Source: Syncephalis fuscata
Lineage: Eukaryota; Zoopagomycota; Zoopagomycetes; Zoopagales; Piptocephalidaceae
DNA: 64,000 nucleotides
Direction: 5' to 3'
NCBI GenBank assembly: GCA_025786725.1
Contig: JAHLTZ010000010.1
Coordinates: 496,001-560,000, forward strand
Shown here: piece after piece, positions 11,488-23,368 of the stretch
How the letters are laid out: each line of letters opens with the position of its first letter
Numbering within the stretch: the stretch's first letter is position 1
Program-made: the position numbers and the translations under genes
Notes under the pieces: model-generated
The model's input: the letters and a program-made list of their open reading frames with translations, nothing else
Database searches by the model: none
What the model was told of the DNA's origin: nothing

Positions 11488-12809
11488 ATGAAACACTCTT
11501 TAAGATCAGAGACGGACGAATCCTCTAGTGCTAGCTCTTGTTCTAATATTTATTTATCGCACTGGAATGAGCCGACCACTTCATTCAGCACTAATTCTGC
11601 TAACTCGCGTCAACAAAGACGACGACCACAGCTAGACCTTGCAGGTAGATCACAAAAGCAAGTGCTGGGCTCAACAGTACCATGTGTAGAAGCGCTCCCG
11701 CTACCAGTGGCTACTACATACCTTGTTGCAACTCATGACGAAGAAGACGCTGATAATACACACTCACTCTATAAAAAACGGCATAAATCTCATGCCAATG
11801 ATAACGACAATATATTAACTGTGGATAAATTTATTTTTGGTAATTATCGTCATTATTATGGCTATCGCCATCAGTCTGGACAAGAGGGCAGCGATCCACG
11901 CGTAAGTGTCATGGATCCAGCTTGGTTTAAAGGACGACAAGTATTGGATATTGGTTGTAATGCTGGCTACGTCACCACGGAAATTGCATCTCGATATCAG
12001 CCAGCGCGAATTCTCGGTGTTGACATTGACGAGGCACTTATTGATCAAGCATGGCGACATCTACGCTATCGGTGGTCGCTTCAAAGACCTTATTTATCTT
12101 TTAATGAACAGCAACAGCATCAACAGCACTTTGAATGTACAAAGACAAATTATCAGCTATTTCCACTATCCATGCCAGTAATGTTCGGCCATTTACCTTG
12201 GCCAATGGAGTCGTCTTTTGCCGTAAAAGAAAATCCATTTCCGCTAAATATTAATTTTCATCCAGGGGATTGGCTACGCATGCCACCTGAGCCAAATACT
12301 TATAATGTTATTATGGCGTAAGTAGTTTATTTAACAAAATGATTTTTAATTTAACAAAATTTATAGCTTAAGCATTACAAAATGGATTCATTTACACAAG
12401 GGCGATGATGGCATGCGTAGTTTTTTCTACCGTATTTACGCCAGTCTTTGTAAAGGTGGCCAGTTTATTCTAGAGCCACAGCCATGGCGCTCCTACACTC
12501 GCAAAAGCAAGCTGACTCCGGTAATTAGTTTAATTGATAGCAATGATGTTAGTTATCTAAATAGTTTATATATTATTTAGGTCATGCGACAAACATTCCA
12601 ATCCATTTCATTTCGTCCGGATCAATTTGAGACATTTTTAATAGAAAAAGTTGGTTTTACACGGGTTGAAGAAAAAACAGTGCCTTATTCGCCTGGCACT
12701 GGTAAAGGTAATTGACTATCAATTTTAGTTCTAATTAATTAGTTAACTAACTAATCACTTATTGTAATTAGGATTCAAACGACCTCTTCAAGTGTATTAT
12801 AAAGAGTAA
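11488..12809 (+). CDS. Bin3/MEPCE-type RNA 5'-gamma-phosphate methyltransferase
   Basis: Four exons: 11488-12317, 12367-12520, 12581-12707, 12772-12809. The protein has a Ser-rich N-terminal tail, then FGNYRHYYGYR, the SAM-binding motif I VLDIGCNAGYVT, ILGVDIDEALI with acidic post-I residues, a long insert, NVIMALSITKWIHLHKGDDG, and the Bin3-specific C-terminus (FILEPQPWRSY, then KGFKRPLQVYYKE). These match the Bin3 domain of human MEPCE/BCDIN3, which methylates the gamma-phosphate of 7SK or U6 snRNA 5' ends. In fungi the relevant substrate is probably U6 snRNA (inference). The start is the ATG at 11488; the frame opens slightly earlier with no ATG. Introns are 49-64 nt, GTAAGT or GTAATT to TAG. 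Confidence 0.9.
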
Positions 12810-12900
12810 TAGCAATAAATATTCATACAGCAATTCCTACATAGTTTATGACTTTTATTTGGCGTCTTTATAAATCAATAGTATACAAACAATAAAATAA

Positions 12901-15900
12901 TCAAGTATTGCGCAATAATCCTTGTTTAGTAGCATCATCCACTAATCTTTGCGCCTCTTGTAATCGTCCTACTGCTTTTAATGCCTGAATAGCCATGCTA
13001 TACGCAATAGTATCTGGGCAGATTTTTACGTTCGTTGTATCATATAACGAGTTTTGCTTCAAATACTGCTGCCAACGACGCCACCATCGAATAACGGCCC
13101 ACCATCGCTTGTAACGAGCATGTGCACCCATGACAATCTTGAATGTTCTTAAAGAGGGTGTGGGCATTTTGTGCATTGGTATAGCTGTCGTTGCAGTTGA
13201 AACACTTGTATGAGTGTCGACTAAAAAGTGGCGATTAGCTTCTTTTGGTTTAGTGGATGACTTGATCATGCTATCAAGTACACGATCTGCCATTGATAGT
13301 GTAGGATCATGCCGTCCAATAACGCCCGATAATACGGCATTCCAATGAACGGTATTTAGTGACAGCTCTGTCTCTCGAGCTTTTATCGTCGATGATTCTC
13401 GTTGTAGTCGATGCAAAATCTGAAAAGCCGTTTCTACACCTTGCTCGCCCTGTAATCTACTGTAGCCGGCCAGCAATGAAGCATAAAACGTGCATCTGGT
13501 TCATTTTTTGCTGTTTCATAATGTTCAATAAATAGCCAACAGCTGATAAATCGGCATGGCGTAAACTACTACGTAGCAATACAGTAATCAATGGTAAATC
13601 CGCTTGTAGTTGCTGGGTCTTTAGCTGTCTAAGCACTTGTCTAACTGAAATGGGTCGTCCGAATCTAGCTCGTGTATCGGTCAGAATGGTCATACCGATT
13701 AGATTGGGCCAATAACCGTCCACTAACAATAAACGGTGCATTCGTCGTACATTTAATATACTGCCCGACTGACGATAGGCCTGCATTAGTTGAAGATAAA
13801 GCTGTATGGGCAAATGATTTTTAGAGTTGGCGCGTAATTGTCCAAATAGCTGACGAGCTATATCAACCTGTCCAAGTCGAGCAAACGAACTGATAAATGC
13901 TGGCATAGACGATACATTTGTTGATTTGAAAGCCAAGTGCCACAACTCATTTAGCATCTGTATATCTGTTGATTCTGTTGCAAGAAGTGATAGCGTTTTA
14001 GGAGTAATTGCATGGCCATCCTGCTTCATAGCTGCTAATAATGAATATCCAGCTGAATATCGATCATCTTTTGCTAAAAGGCGTGAATCGACTAATACCG
14101 AGGACAAAAGTCGGTTATAACCTGTTGTATCGCGTCTTAATGCATACTGATCCCATGCAAATGAGCGTAAATAAGCTGATAAGTGGTTTCTAGTTGATGT
14201 TTGTTTATCATCTGGTTGATTACGTCGATTTGCATAGGCCAATAACCATAGCCACTGTGATGCATTCATTTCAACGTGATTCATATCCATCCATTGTATT
14301 AGCTGGCCCATTTCCTTAGGAGAGGCATGGTATCGTAGTAGTCCACGCATAGCTATATTAGTTGTATCATAGCTGGCTTTATCGTGCATTTCAGTCGTCG
14401 ATTCGTTATAAAGACGCAAAAAATCGGCTCGTTTTTGATCATAAGCACTTGTTGATGCGCGTTCTCGAACTAGTGCACGCATCATCATACGTCGGGCTAA
14501 TGCTTGTCCATCTGAAGAATCGACGTCATGTCTATTGATACTAGGTAATTGTTGAAAAAGTGCATTTACTGCTTCAACTGGCGACATTCGATGTTCGAGT
14601 AATCGTAAAGCAAGTTTACATACAGATTCATCAATGCCGTCGTCCAGCTGCGTTAATCGATGCCATATTCGCATAAATCCGTGTTGATCATTACGTTGTG
14701 CGTAACATTTTAGTAATAAATAAAAAGTACGTTTATCTGGTGATGGCGAACCAAATTGCTCCATTTGTTCTAATCGTTCAACAGCTTTTGACCAATGGCC
14801 TGCCGCTATATCTGCCGCTATCCATATATTATAGGTAACAATATCAGCCTGGTAATTGAGCGAATTTAACGCTATTGAAGACGTTGGAGTAAGGATAGAG
14901 GTACCGTTAATATCTATACTATTTGGTATAGATGATGCTGGTTCACTAGATAATAGAGTATTGGGTAGTGTGCCATGTTGCATTGCTTTGAATAATTGTT
15001 GAGCATTCAGATAGTCGTCCTGTTCTATATAAGCGCGTAATGTCATATTACATTGAGCGTTGGTTGGAGTCCAATTGACGTGAATAAGCTGTTTGAACAA
15101 ATCCACTACTCGATCCCAGCGTTGCAAGCGTAAGCAGGTACTCATCATTGCCGTATAGACGCCAGGTGGTGGCGGGGCCGGTGCCAGATCTTCTTGGCAT
15201 TGTTTAAAGAGCTTTTCTGCTGCAGCGGGTACTTGATAATAGGCACATACCGTAAGTAACGATGCATATTCATGCGCAGGTAGTCTCTTTTTTGTTAAAC
15301 GCATATCGCGAATTACTTTCATAATGCGCTTTACAATGACTTGTCCCTGACGATGCTGATGCTGAGAATGCATCAAGTTGGCCGACTGATAATTATCTGA
15401 TATGTCTTGCTCGTGATGATCTAGCTTTGCCGTATGTTTATCACTACCTCGAAGTAAGCCAAGAATAGCTTTAAAATCCGCCTTTTTCAATAAAGCAAGT
15501 GAACCTCGCCATCGAGCTACATTGGTATAGGCATGCCACATGGTATTTACCGTTGCTGATGGACATGTTAATATATCACGTAGTTCATCCACAAGCTGTT
15601 GTTTAGTACGGGAAGAAGGGTGGGCTGGCTGTTGAATAAAAGACGTATTTGGCCTTAACTTATTGTCTATTGGTATCCTTTTAAATGATGGAATAGTATT
15701 AGGTGTAGTTGGCAATTTTAGCTGAGTCGAAGAAGCACGAATACGCGAAGAAAGCGGTACTAATCGATCGGATGATATAGGTGATTTGGTATGCTGTTCA
15801 GATTTAGCATTTGTTTCCATATCTGTTTCTTCTGAAAAAGCAGTTGTATTAGTAGCTAATACGCTATTAAAACGTCGTTGAACATTAGCATTAGTTGTTG

Positions 15901-16030
15901 TATTAACAAAATGTGAAAATGTGTGTAAATAACACCAATCTTGAATAATAGAAGTAGCTTTAAAACAAGTAGCTGGCCTTAACATTATTTGCTTGGACTG
16001 GTTATGTTGTATTAATTTTACTGCTTTCAC
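12901..16030 (-). CDS. Pentatricopeptide repeat (PPR) protein, probably mitochondrial, with a frame break
   Basis: An 857-codon frame (16030 down to ~13500) is followed in another frame by 190 more codons ending at 12901. The protein begins with an Arg/Lys/Ser-rich, mitochondrial-targeting-like segment, then many degenerate ~35-residue helical repeats (PGVYTAMMSTCLRLQRWDRV, ADIVTYNIWIAADIAAGHWS) typical of fungal PPR proteins in mitochondrial RNA processing or translation. Near 13480-13506 the frame changes: an A6 run and a GATGCACG stretch carry residues Asn-Glu-Pro-Asp-Ala in one frame and Thr-Phe-Tyr-Ala-Ser-Leu-Leu in the next, as if two single bases were missing. There is no room for an intron. 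Either a consensus error or a real truncation; the intact downstream repeats favour error. Confidence 0.78.
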
Positions 16031-16045
16031 ATCTAGTGTATTTTC

Positions 16046-16071
16046 TATTATTATTATTATTATTATTATTA
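16046..16071. repeat. (ATT)n microsatellite
   Basis: About nine perfect ATT/TTA trinucleotides lie just upstream of the PPR start codon, between it and the next minus-strand ORF. Confidence 0.9.
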
Positions 16072-16085
16072 CATAATATATTATT

Positions 16086-16754
16086 TCACATCGACTTACG
16101 ATTAAATATTAGATCTGACAACAAATCATGTGATGCCAAATTAAAAGTATGTGTTGTCTTTAAACGCTGGATTGAGCTATAAAGTAAGGCTAGTTTATAA
16201 GATTGTTGTTCTATGCTATAATTATAGTTATAGTTGTTGTTTTTACTGCGAATGCTATTCCACCGTCGATGTCGTCGACGATGCTGCCAGCTACCGATGG
16301 TACATACTTGCGATTGAAGCAATTGACGTCGCTTATCATTAGTAGACGCTGGCTTTAGCCATTTATTGCGAGCCATTTGATTGTACACTTGCTCTATCGC
16401 TATGGGTTGCTGACATCGGCTATAGACACTATTGATTCTATTCCTCATTTGAGGAATAAATGCTGACGACGTATCTTTTTGAGTGCAATTGCTTACATGC
16501 AATGAGAATAGCTGTGATGGCAAAAGAAACGACGGTGGGTGCTGTACTATTGATAAATCTGGACGTAACTGCAATTGCAGCTGTTTCGCTTGCAATTGCT
16601 CTCGTCTTTGTTCTTGCAATTGCTGTAGTCGTGGTCGTTGTCTTCGTCCTGTATCACGACTCGCTTGGTAAACATTGGCGCTTCGAGCGCATACACATCC
16701 ACGCATACAAGCGTGTATGCGCGCCCGCTTACACGATGGGACACGTCTGTACAC
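16086..16754 (-). CDS. Uncertain basic, Gln/Arg-rich hypothetical protein
   Basis: 222-codon frame with Arg/Gln-rich N-terminal half and an Asn-Tyr run (KNNNYNYNYS). A 147-codon hydrophobic frame overlaps on the opposite strand (16460-16903); both partly reflect the CAA/GTT-type repeat composition. The minus frame is longer, codirectional with the PPR gene and ends 56 bp from it, but no family was recognised and the start is arbitrary. It could equally be a fragment of a multi-exon gene. Confidence 0.3.
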   Translation of the reverse strand: MYRRVPSCKRARIHACMRGCVCARSANVYQASRDTGRRQRPRLQQLQEQRREQLQAKQLQLQLRPDLSIVQHPPSFLLPSQLFSLHVSNCTQKDTSSAFIPQMRNRINSVYSRCQQPIAIEQVYNQMARNKWLKPASTNDKRRQLLQSQVCTIGSWQHRRRHRRWNSIRSKNNNYNYNYSIEQQSYKLALLYSSIQRLKTTHTFNLASHDLLSDLIFNRKSM

Positions 16755-18519
16755 TTAATCTTGGACGCAATAGTGGCGGTAATATACCTATAATCGCGCC
16801 AGTACCTCGCTTGTATACTGCTGTACAAGAATCGCCAGCCTTGTTGAATCCAAAAAGTAATGGTTTGCGTAAAACACGATCGCTACAAGATCGTACAATT
16901 TAACGCAAGTACAAGGCTGCCAGCAGTTACAAGAAGCAATACTGGGTCAAGGAATAAAATTGATCCAGAGTCAAGAAAAGAATTAAGGAAAAAAGGGAAA
17001 GACGCGTGTATGCGATAAAGAAAGATCGTATATTAACGGAACTGAATCGTCGTCATCAATAATAACCGAATAATTGGTGGCATTAATAAACGGAGCTACT
17101 TCCCTTTGTGCCCCTAGCTTCAAATTAGACAAAAAAATCCGTAACTCGAATAGTAAACCGTCGATCAGTTTTTACTACTAAGAATTGTTACTTGTTGTAG
17201 TGCCACATCTCCAATTGAGTTAATCAAAATCTTAATTAATCTGCACTATTTCAACATTCGGTATTAGTGTTAATAAATGTTGTAGTATTCCATGTTACTT
17301 AAAATAAAATATAATCAATAGATAAATGTTGATCCATATTGTTGTTGCTGTAAAGTATTCAAAGCATTATAATTTGATATTTAATATAACTCACCATCCA
17401 GTTCCATGTTTAGTAGAACAACAAATATGTAGTTTAATCAAGCAAAAGATGTTAGCTTTGATATTTTAACACTAAATCATATAAGTCTACTAATAAATTA
17501 ATTAATATTAGTAAAATATTTTACTTTAACTCTCTCATTTTTATTTACTCATTTCATCCCTCAACACTTTTAAATACAATTAAACATTTACTCATCACTA
17601 TAACATGTATAATATTACATCCAATATTAACTAATTCATGTGTAATTATCAGTACAATAATCTAATTAATTAGTTATTTTTATTATTGCTTTAATATATA
17701 TATTGTCACTTATGATATTGATTGTTCAAATGCCATTTATTTAGTTAGATTGGCTATAGGGAAAGCGGTTGTTTAATAAACGACATTTATAATAGTTATA
17801 TTAATTTTGTTCTTACATCACAAATATGCCCAAAATACAATAGTAGAATATTAGAAAATAGAATAAACAATTCAGATGCAATACTACATGCTATACGTAG
17901 ATGCAGCAAAAATCAATGTAGAATGACATGAAATCGTAACCATATGGCTTCTATTAATATTCAAGCAATCTTTCTACACATGACCAACAACAATAATGAT
18001 CGGCCTCGTGAATTTCAAAGTAGTCAAATGAAAAAATATAACTATGTAGTGTATAATAACAATATGACTTCAATTGGAACGAATTTTGCTTCAAGGACCC
18101 CAAATGTAGAAGTCAAAGTAAAGTTTAGCCAATTATAATTACGCCAGCCTACAGTACTTGAATCGTCTGCTGCTTGATATTGGATTATTCAAATAAAGCT
18201 GGCATAACATTGCATCGACAAATCACATTTCTCAGTAGTAAAAGCTGGTCGACGGCTTTTTGTTCAAGCTATTGATCTTTTTGTCCCAGTTTAAGGATAA
18301 AAACTTAAAGTGAAATAGCTAAATAACATATCAACTCTATTATTTGGTTAGAATTTATTTACATAGCAATATAGTCAATCATATGTATTGTTAAAAGATT
18401 AATTTATTGTTCAGTTATTTTGTTATAGCCATATCAAAAAATACGTAAAAGCACAAAAATAAAACATTATTTTAACATAATTATTTATTGTTTTAATTGC
18501 TAAGGTATAGATACAATGA
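16755..18519. other. AT-rich intergenic DNA
   Basis: About 1.7 kb between the uncertain ORF and the SPT3 3' end. Only short, unsupported frames (for example 17944-18138 +) are present, and no RNA gene or mobile element was recognised. Confidence 0.5.
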
Positions 18520-19788
18520 TTAAATTAAAGAGACACGCGTTCGAGCTAATCCTCCACGAAATAGCCAGCCAGGTCGAGCAGTATTTTGCAATCGTCGATA
18601 GCCTTCAATGACATGTTCTGGCTGAATAGGTGTCCGTCTTGTATCTGGTGGAGCAAATAAGCCGCCGCTTCCACTAGCTGAATTACTGCCATCGACCTCT
18701 TGATTCGTGTCACCATTGGTTGCTGCATCGCCACCGTCGCCATCATTGGCTATTTTGTGCAAAGGGTCGACATTACCTAGATTTGATGCCGCTGCCGCAG
18801 CTGTCTCGGCTCGCTTCACTGCCAAAGCGGCCTCCGTAATGGTACGAACCATTTCAAAGCTAAGAAAGCCAAGAATATCAATCAGATCGTCATTGGGCTT
18901 CGAATCAACATAGGCCGACATATTGGCCCAGTCACGAAATCGTTTGCCTTTACGATACGTAAATGATGCTTGTCGACATTCGCTATAGTGTACATATTCG
19001 TCGCGTGTCATACGACGTGTAACTTCGTCGGCATCCTTTATACAGTATTAATACCGTAATGAGTACAGTATAAAGGTTAATTCATACCTTTAATCGCTGC
19101 ATTGAATCCCTATACATTTCAATTTCTTCTTCATCGTCGTCTTCATCCTCGTCCTCGTTTAAAACATCTGTATATGTATTAATAAGTTCCCAAGGCAGTT
19201 TAATGCGTTTTCTTCCTTTAGCTGGTCGATCAGTCGCTAAATGAATAAATACAAATTGAATTGTATTAGATGATGGCATTGACAGTGTCATAAATTGCCT
19301 ACCTGCTTCCGCTTCCTCAACCAATTCCTCTGCCGGCTCTCCAGCACCAGGGCCTGCAGGACCACCCTGCGAATCTTTTGCATTACGTCGTACATCTTTC
19401 CAACTTAAAAATGTGCGTAATCGATTAATTTTAGATCTAAAATCATCCATTAATATTATTATACGCAATTACACAGCTCTAGTCTAACCTATCATGTCGA
19501 ATAGTAAACATTAGATCTTCTTGTGTAAAACCACGGCCTCCACGCTTTTGTGACTGAGAAGCCGCTTGTATAGTCTGTTATTACATGGTCATATATATAC
19601 AATTAGAATGTGTGTGTTATTTAATCAACAACACTTACAAGTTCAATAACCTGTGCTCGTACAATATCTTCAACTAGTGCTGTTGTCTCAGGTAATGCGT
19701 CTGCTACCTCGCCGAAAACAAACATCATTTGTTGAATCTCGGTAGTGTACCGATAGCGACGCGTCGAAGCTGGTGTAATAGTTGACAT
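18520..19788 (-). CDS. SPT3: SPT3, histone-fold subunit of the SAGA coactivator
   Basis: Five exons on the minus strand: 19639-19788, 19489-19574, 19303-19436, 19088-19236, 18520-19035. The N-terminal histone fold reads YRYTTEIQQMMFVFGEV, then ETTALVEDIVRAQVIEL, FTQEDLMFTIRHDRSKINRL and RTFLSWKDVRRNAKD. An acidic linker (DEDEDDDEEE) leads to the second, Spt3-specific histone fold (EEYVHYSECRQASF-type block, GKRFRDWANMS, DDLIDILGFLSFEMV). These blocks follow yeast Spt3 closely. Spt3 works with Spt8 in SAGA to deliver TBP to promoters. The C-terminus has an Ala/Gly/Asn-rich insert before the last helix (IQPEHVIEGYRRLQ). It is divergent from the PhyH gene, with only 68 bp between start codons. 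Confidence 0.95.
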
Positions 19789-19856
19789 TGTTGAATGAGC
19801 AACAAGTGAAAAAGAATCTAAAGAGACAAGGTTGACAATTTACATCTTTTCATACA
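19789..19856. promoter_or_regulatory. 68-bp bidirectional promoter between SPT3 and the PhyH gene
   Basis: The SPT3 start codon (19788, minus) and the oxygenase start codon (19857, plus) are separated by only 68 bp, so both genes must share or overlap their core promoters and 5' UTRs. No TATA box is seen, but an AAGAATCTAAAG-type A/T-rich tract is present. Confidence 0.6.
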
Positions 19857-21030
19857 ATGTTAACCAATCAACAAAAGATTGCCTTTCATCGCGAAGGCTA
19901 TCTTACACTGAACTCAGGTAGATATCCTGTCTTGCTTAAGTGTTGGAGAGTAACGTTAGTTTTTCAGTTTTAGAAGATAAACAGCTGCGAGTATTTAGGT
20001 GCGACTGCGAAGAATGGCTAGAACGGCTTGAAAGTTTAGATATTCTAGCCAATACAGGCTGCGTTATTGGTAAGTAGCACTGCAATATATATATATATAT
20101 ATATATATGAATTGAGTTATGGAACTAACACTTAATAGAACCGATGTTGAATAGTCAAATAGAATTGACTATGCCTTCTTGTCGATGGAATACTAGTGAC
20201 TACCAATGTGCTCGTTGGAACACACGACCAATTGCTGGCCAGGTGCTACTTAATCTACTACCAAATATCGTAGCCGATTTGTTGCCATCGCCGGAAACAT
20301 TATGTTTGGTAGGTAACCAATAGAGTGTTATTGTGTATTTGTTTTAATCGTTTATATGTGTGCAGTACAATGAACAATATATTGTTAAACCACCCTGTAC
20401 TTCTTATGGTTCTACATTTGTATGGCATCAGGTAAATAAGTGGTTTAAATTGATAAAATAATTAAATGGTAGTGTTAGGATAGTGAATATTTACACGATA
20501 CAGCCCGCCGTATTCCAACTATTGCATGTTGGATTCCGTTGGACGATGTAGATCAAGTAAGTGTTTATTGAATAAATAATAGTAGACTTATACTATTTAT
20601 AAAGACCAATGGAACGGTACAAATAGAACCGTATCCTAAAATGTCGGATGAGCATAGCAGCGATTTGCAGCTATCCAATTTGCGAAATATACAGCATTAT
20701 ATTACATGGCATAATAGACAGTCTAGTATGTATGCCACATGTAACGTATATCCTACTCCTGGCATGACCAACAATTCAACAATCACCGTGTCGTTACCAG
20801 CTGGTTCCATTCTCCTAATGTCAGATCGAGTGCGTCACTGTAGCCAAGGAAATGCCAGCCAACGGACACGTCGCGTATTTATGGCACAATATTCATCTGG
20901 TATTGTGCCAGCTGAACATACAAATAATAACAATAATAGTAATAATACTGGTATTGATAATAGCATCAATACTGAACCAATTGCACTTGCCGTTCCAGTC
21001 GAGTTGAGTCAAAGTGAGCAATTTTGTTAA
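19857..21030 (+). CDS. PhyH-family Fe(II)/2-oxoglutarate dioxygenase
   Basis: Six exons: 19857-19917, 19968-20069, 20139-20308, 20366-20431, 20479-20556, 20605-21030. The protein opens FHREGYLTLNSVLEDKQLRV, the typical PhyH N-terminus. The metal-binding HxD is WHQDSEY (split by an intron), followed by IACWIPLDDVDQTNGTVQIE and the distal motif VRHCSQGNASQRTRRVFMAQ, which provides the second His and the 2-oxoglutarate-binding Arg. Family members hydroxylate lipids or small metabolites; the substrate is unknown. The C-terminal tail is Asn-rich. IR2 begins inside its last exon (20731), so the last ~300 bp also exist as a truncated inverted copy at 46833-47132. Confidence 0.88.
20084..20108. repeat. 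(TA)n microsatellite in a PhyH intron
   Basis: A pure TA dinucleotide run inside the second intron of the oxygenase gene, between the GTAAGT donor at 20070 and the TAG at 20136-20138. Confidence 0.85.
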
Positions 21031-21212
21031 AATACGAATAAATTGTGCTCGTTGAGCGTTTTTTGTTTTGTTTGTGACATTTTCGCGTTTTATTGTTTGC
21101 TTTATCTTTACATTACAACACCGCGTCTACCACGACAGTTACTGCCAATAGTATTCACCATGTCGGCCCAACTCGAACAACAACAACAACACCAGCAAGA
21201 TGCCGATTTGGT

Positions 21213-22585
<1,373 letters not shown>

Positions 22586-23368
22586 GATTTACATTTATAC
22601 TTGAGAATAAATTGTAGATTTATATAAACTGTTAAAAATAATGTAGATTCAAATGACTAGCCAAAAGTGCATGGACATTGATAGACAAGGTATGGTTAAT
22701 AGAGTGTAGAATAATATAAAAATGAGTAAAAGAGAATGTATGAACAATACCGGTGAAGATATAGTGTGTATGGCTGAGTGAGTATAATGGGCTAAAAGCA
22801 TAAAAATACAATTGGCAATAAACAAACAATCTTTATTAATAGCATGTATTTAGTAAACTATAGAACTATATACATTGTAATGGATATGAATGGAAATGAT
22901 ATGGATAGATAGAGTATCTATATAAACAGGATATGTGTGTACAATAAATCTATTATAATAAAAATCTACAATATTTTGTAAGCATGTTGACTTATTTAGT
23001 ATCAATAGAGCATATTGTACAGGCCTGCTGTTAATACATTTGCCTGATTAATGTTTACTAGTCATTGGATATCAATCAAGTATGGCCATATACATAAGCT
23101 CAATTATATAATTAAAACAAAGTAACGTGTTTACTACTACAAGTTGTATGATTGAATATGCACAGCCAAATGCAGACTTGTTGGTAACATAGTAACGCCA
23201 TTGGTTAAAATCTGAATAATTCGGAGTATTGGCTAGAGGCTGGCATGTACATGGCCCGGACGGCTGCTGCCAAATAATCTTAATTTCTGTTGAATATATA
23301 CCTAGAATATATGGGACTAGCAGTCCAGCTATACAACCGGTACCAATGTCTTGAAGACGCCGGTTAAC
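22586..23368. other. Convergent 3' flanks of RAD51 and the microexon gene
   Basis: About 780 bp of non-coding DNA between two genes ending towards each other. It holds an AATAAA-type signal near 22610 and no supportable ORF. The same sequence occurs inverted at 44496-45276. Confidence 0.55.

Noticed and set aside
16460-16903. Hydrophobic 147-codon plus-strand ORF
   Set aside because: It lies antisense to a longer minus-strand frame, and its Val/Ala/Ile-rich stretch comes from repetitive CAA/TTG-type DNA; no domain or splice context supports it.
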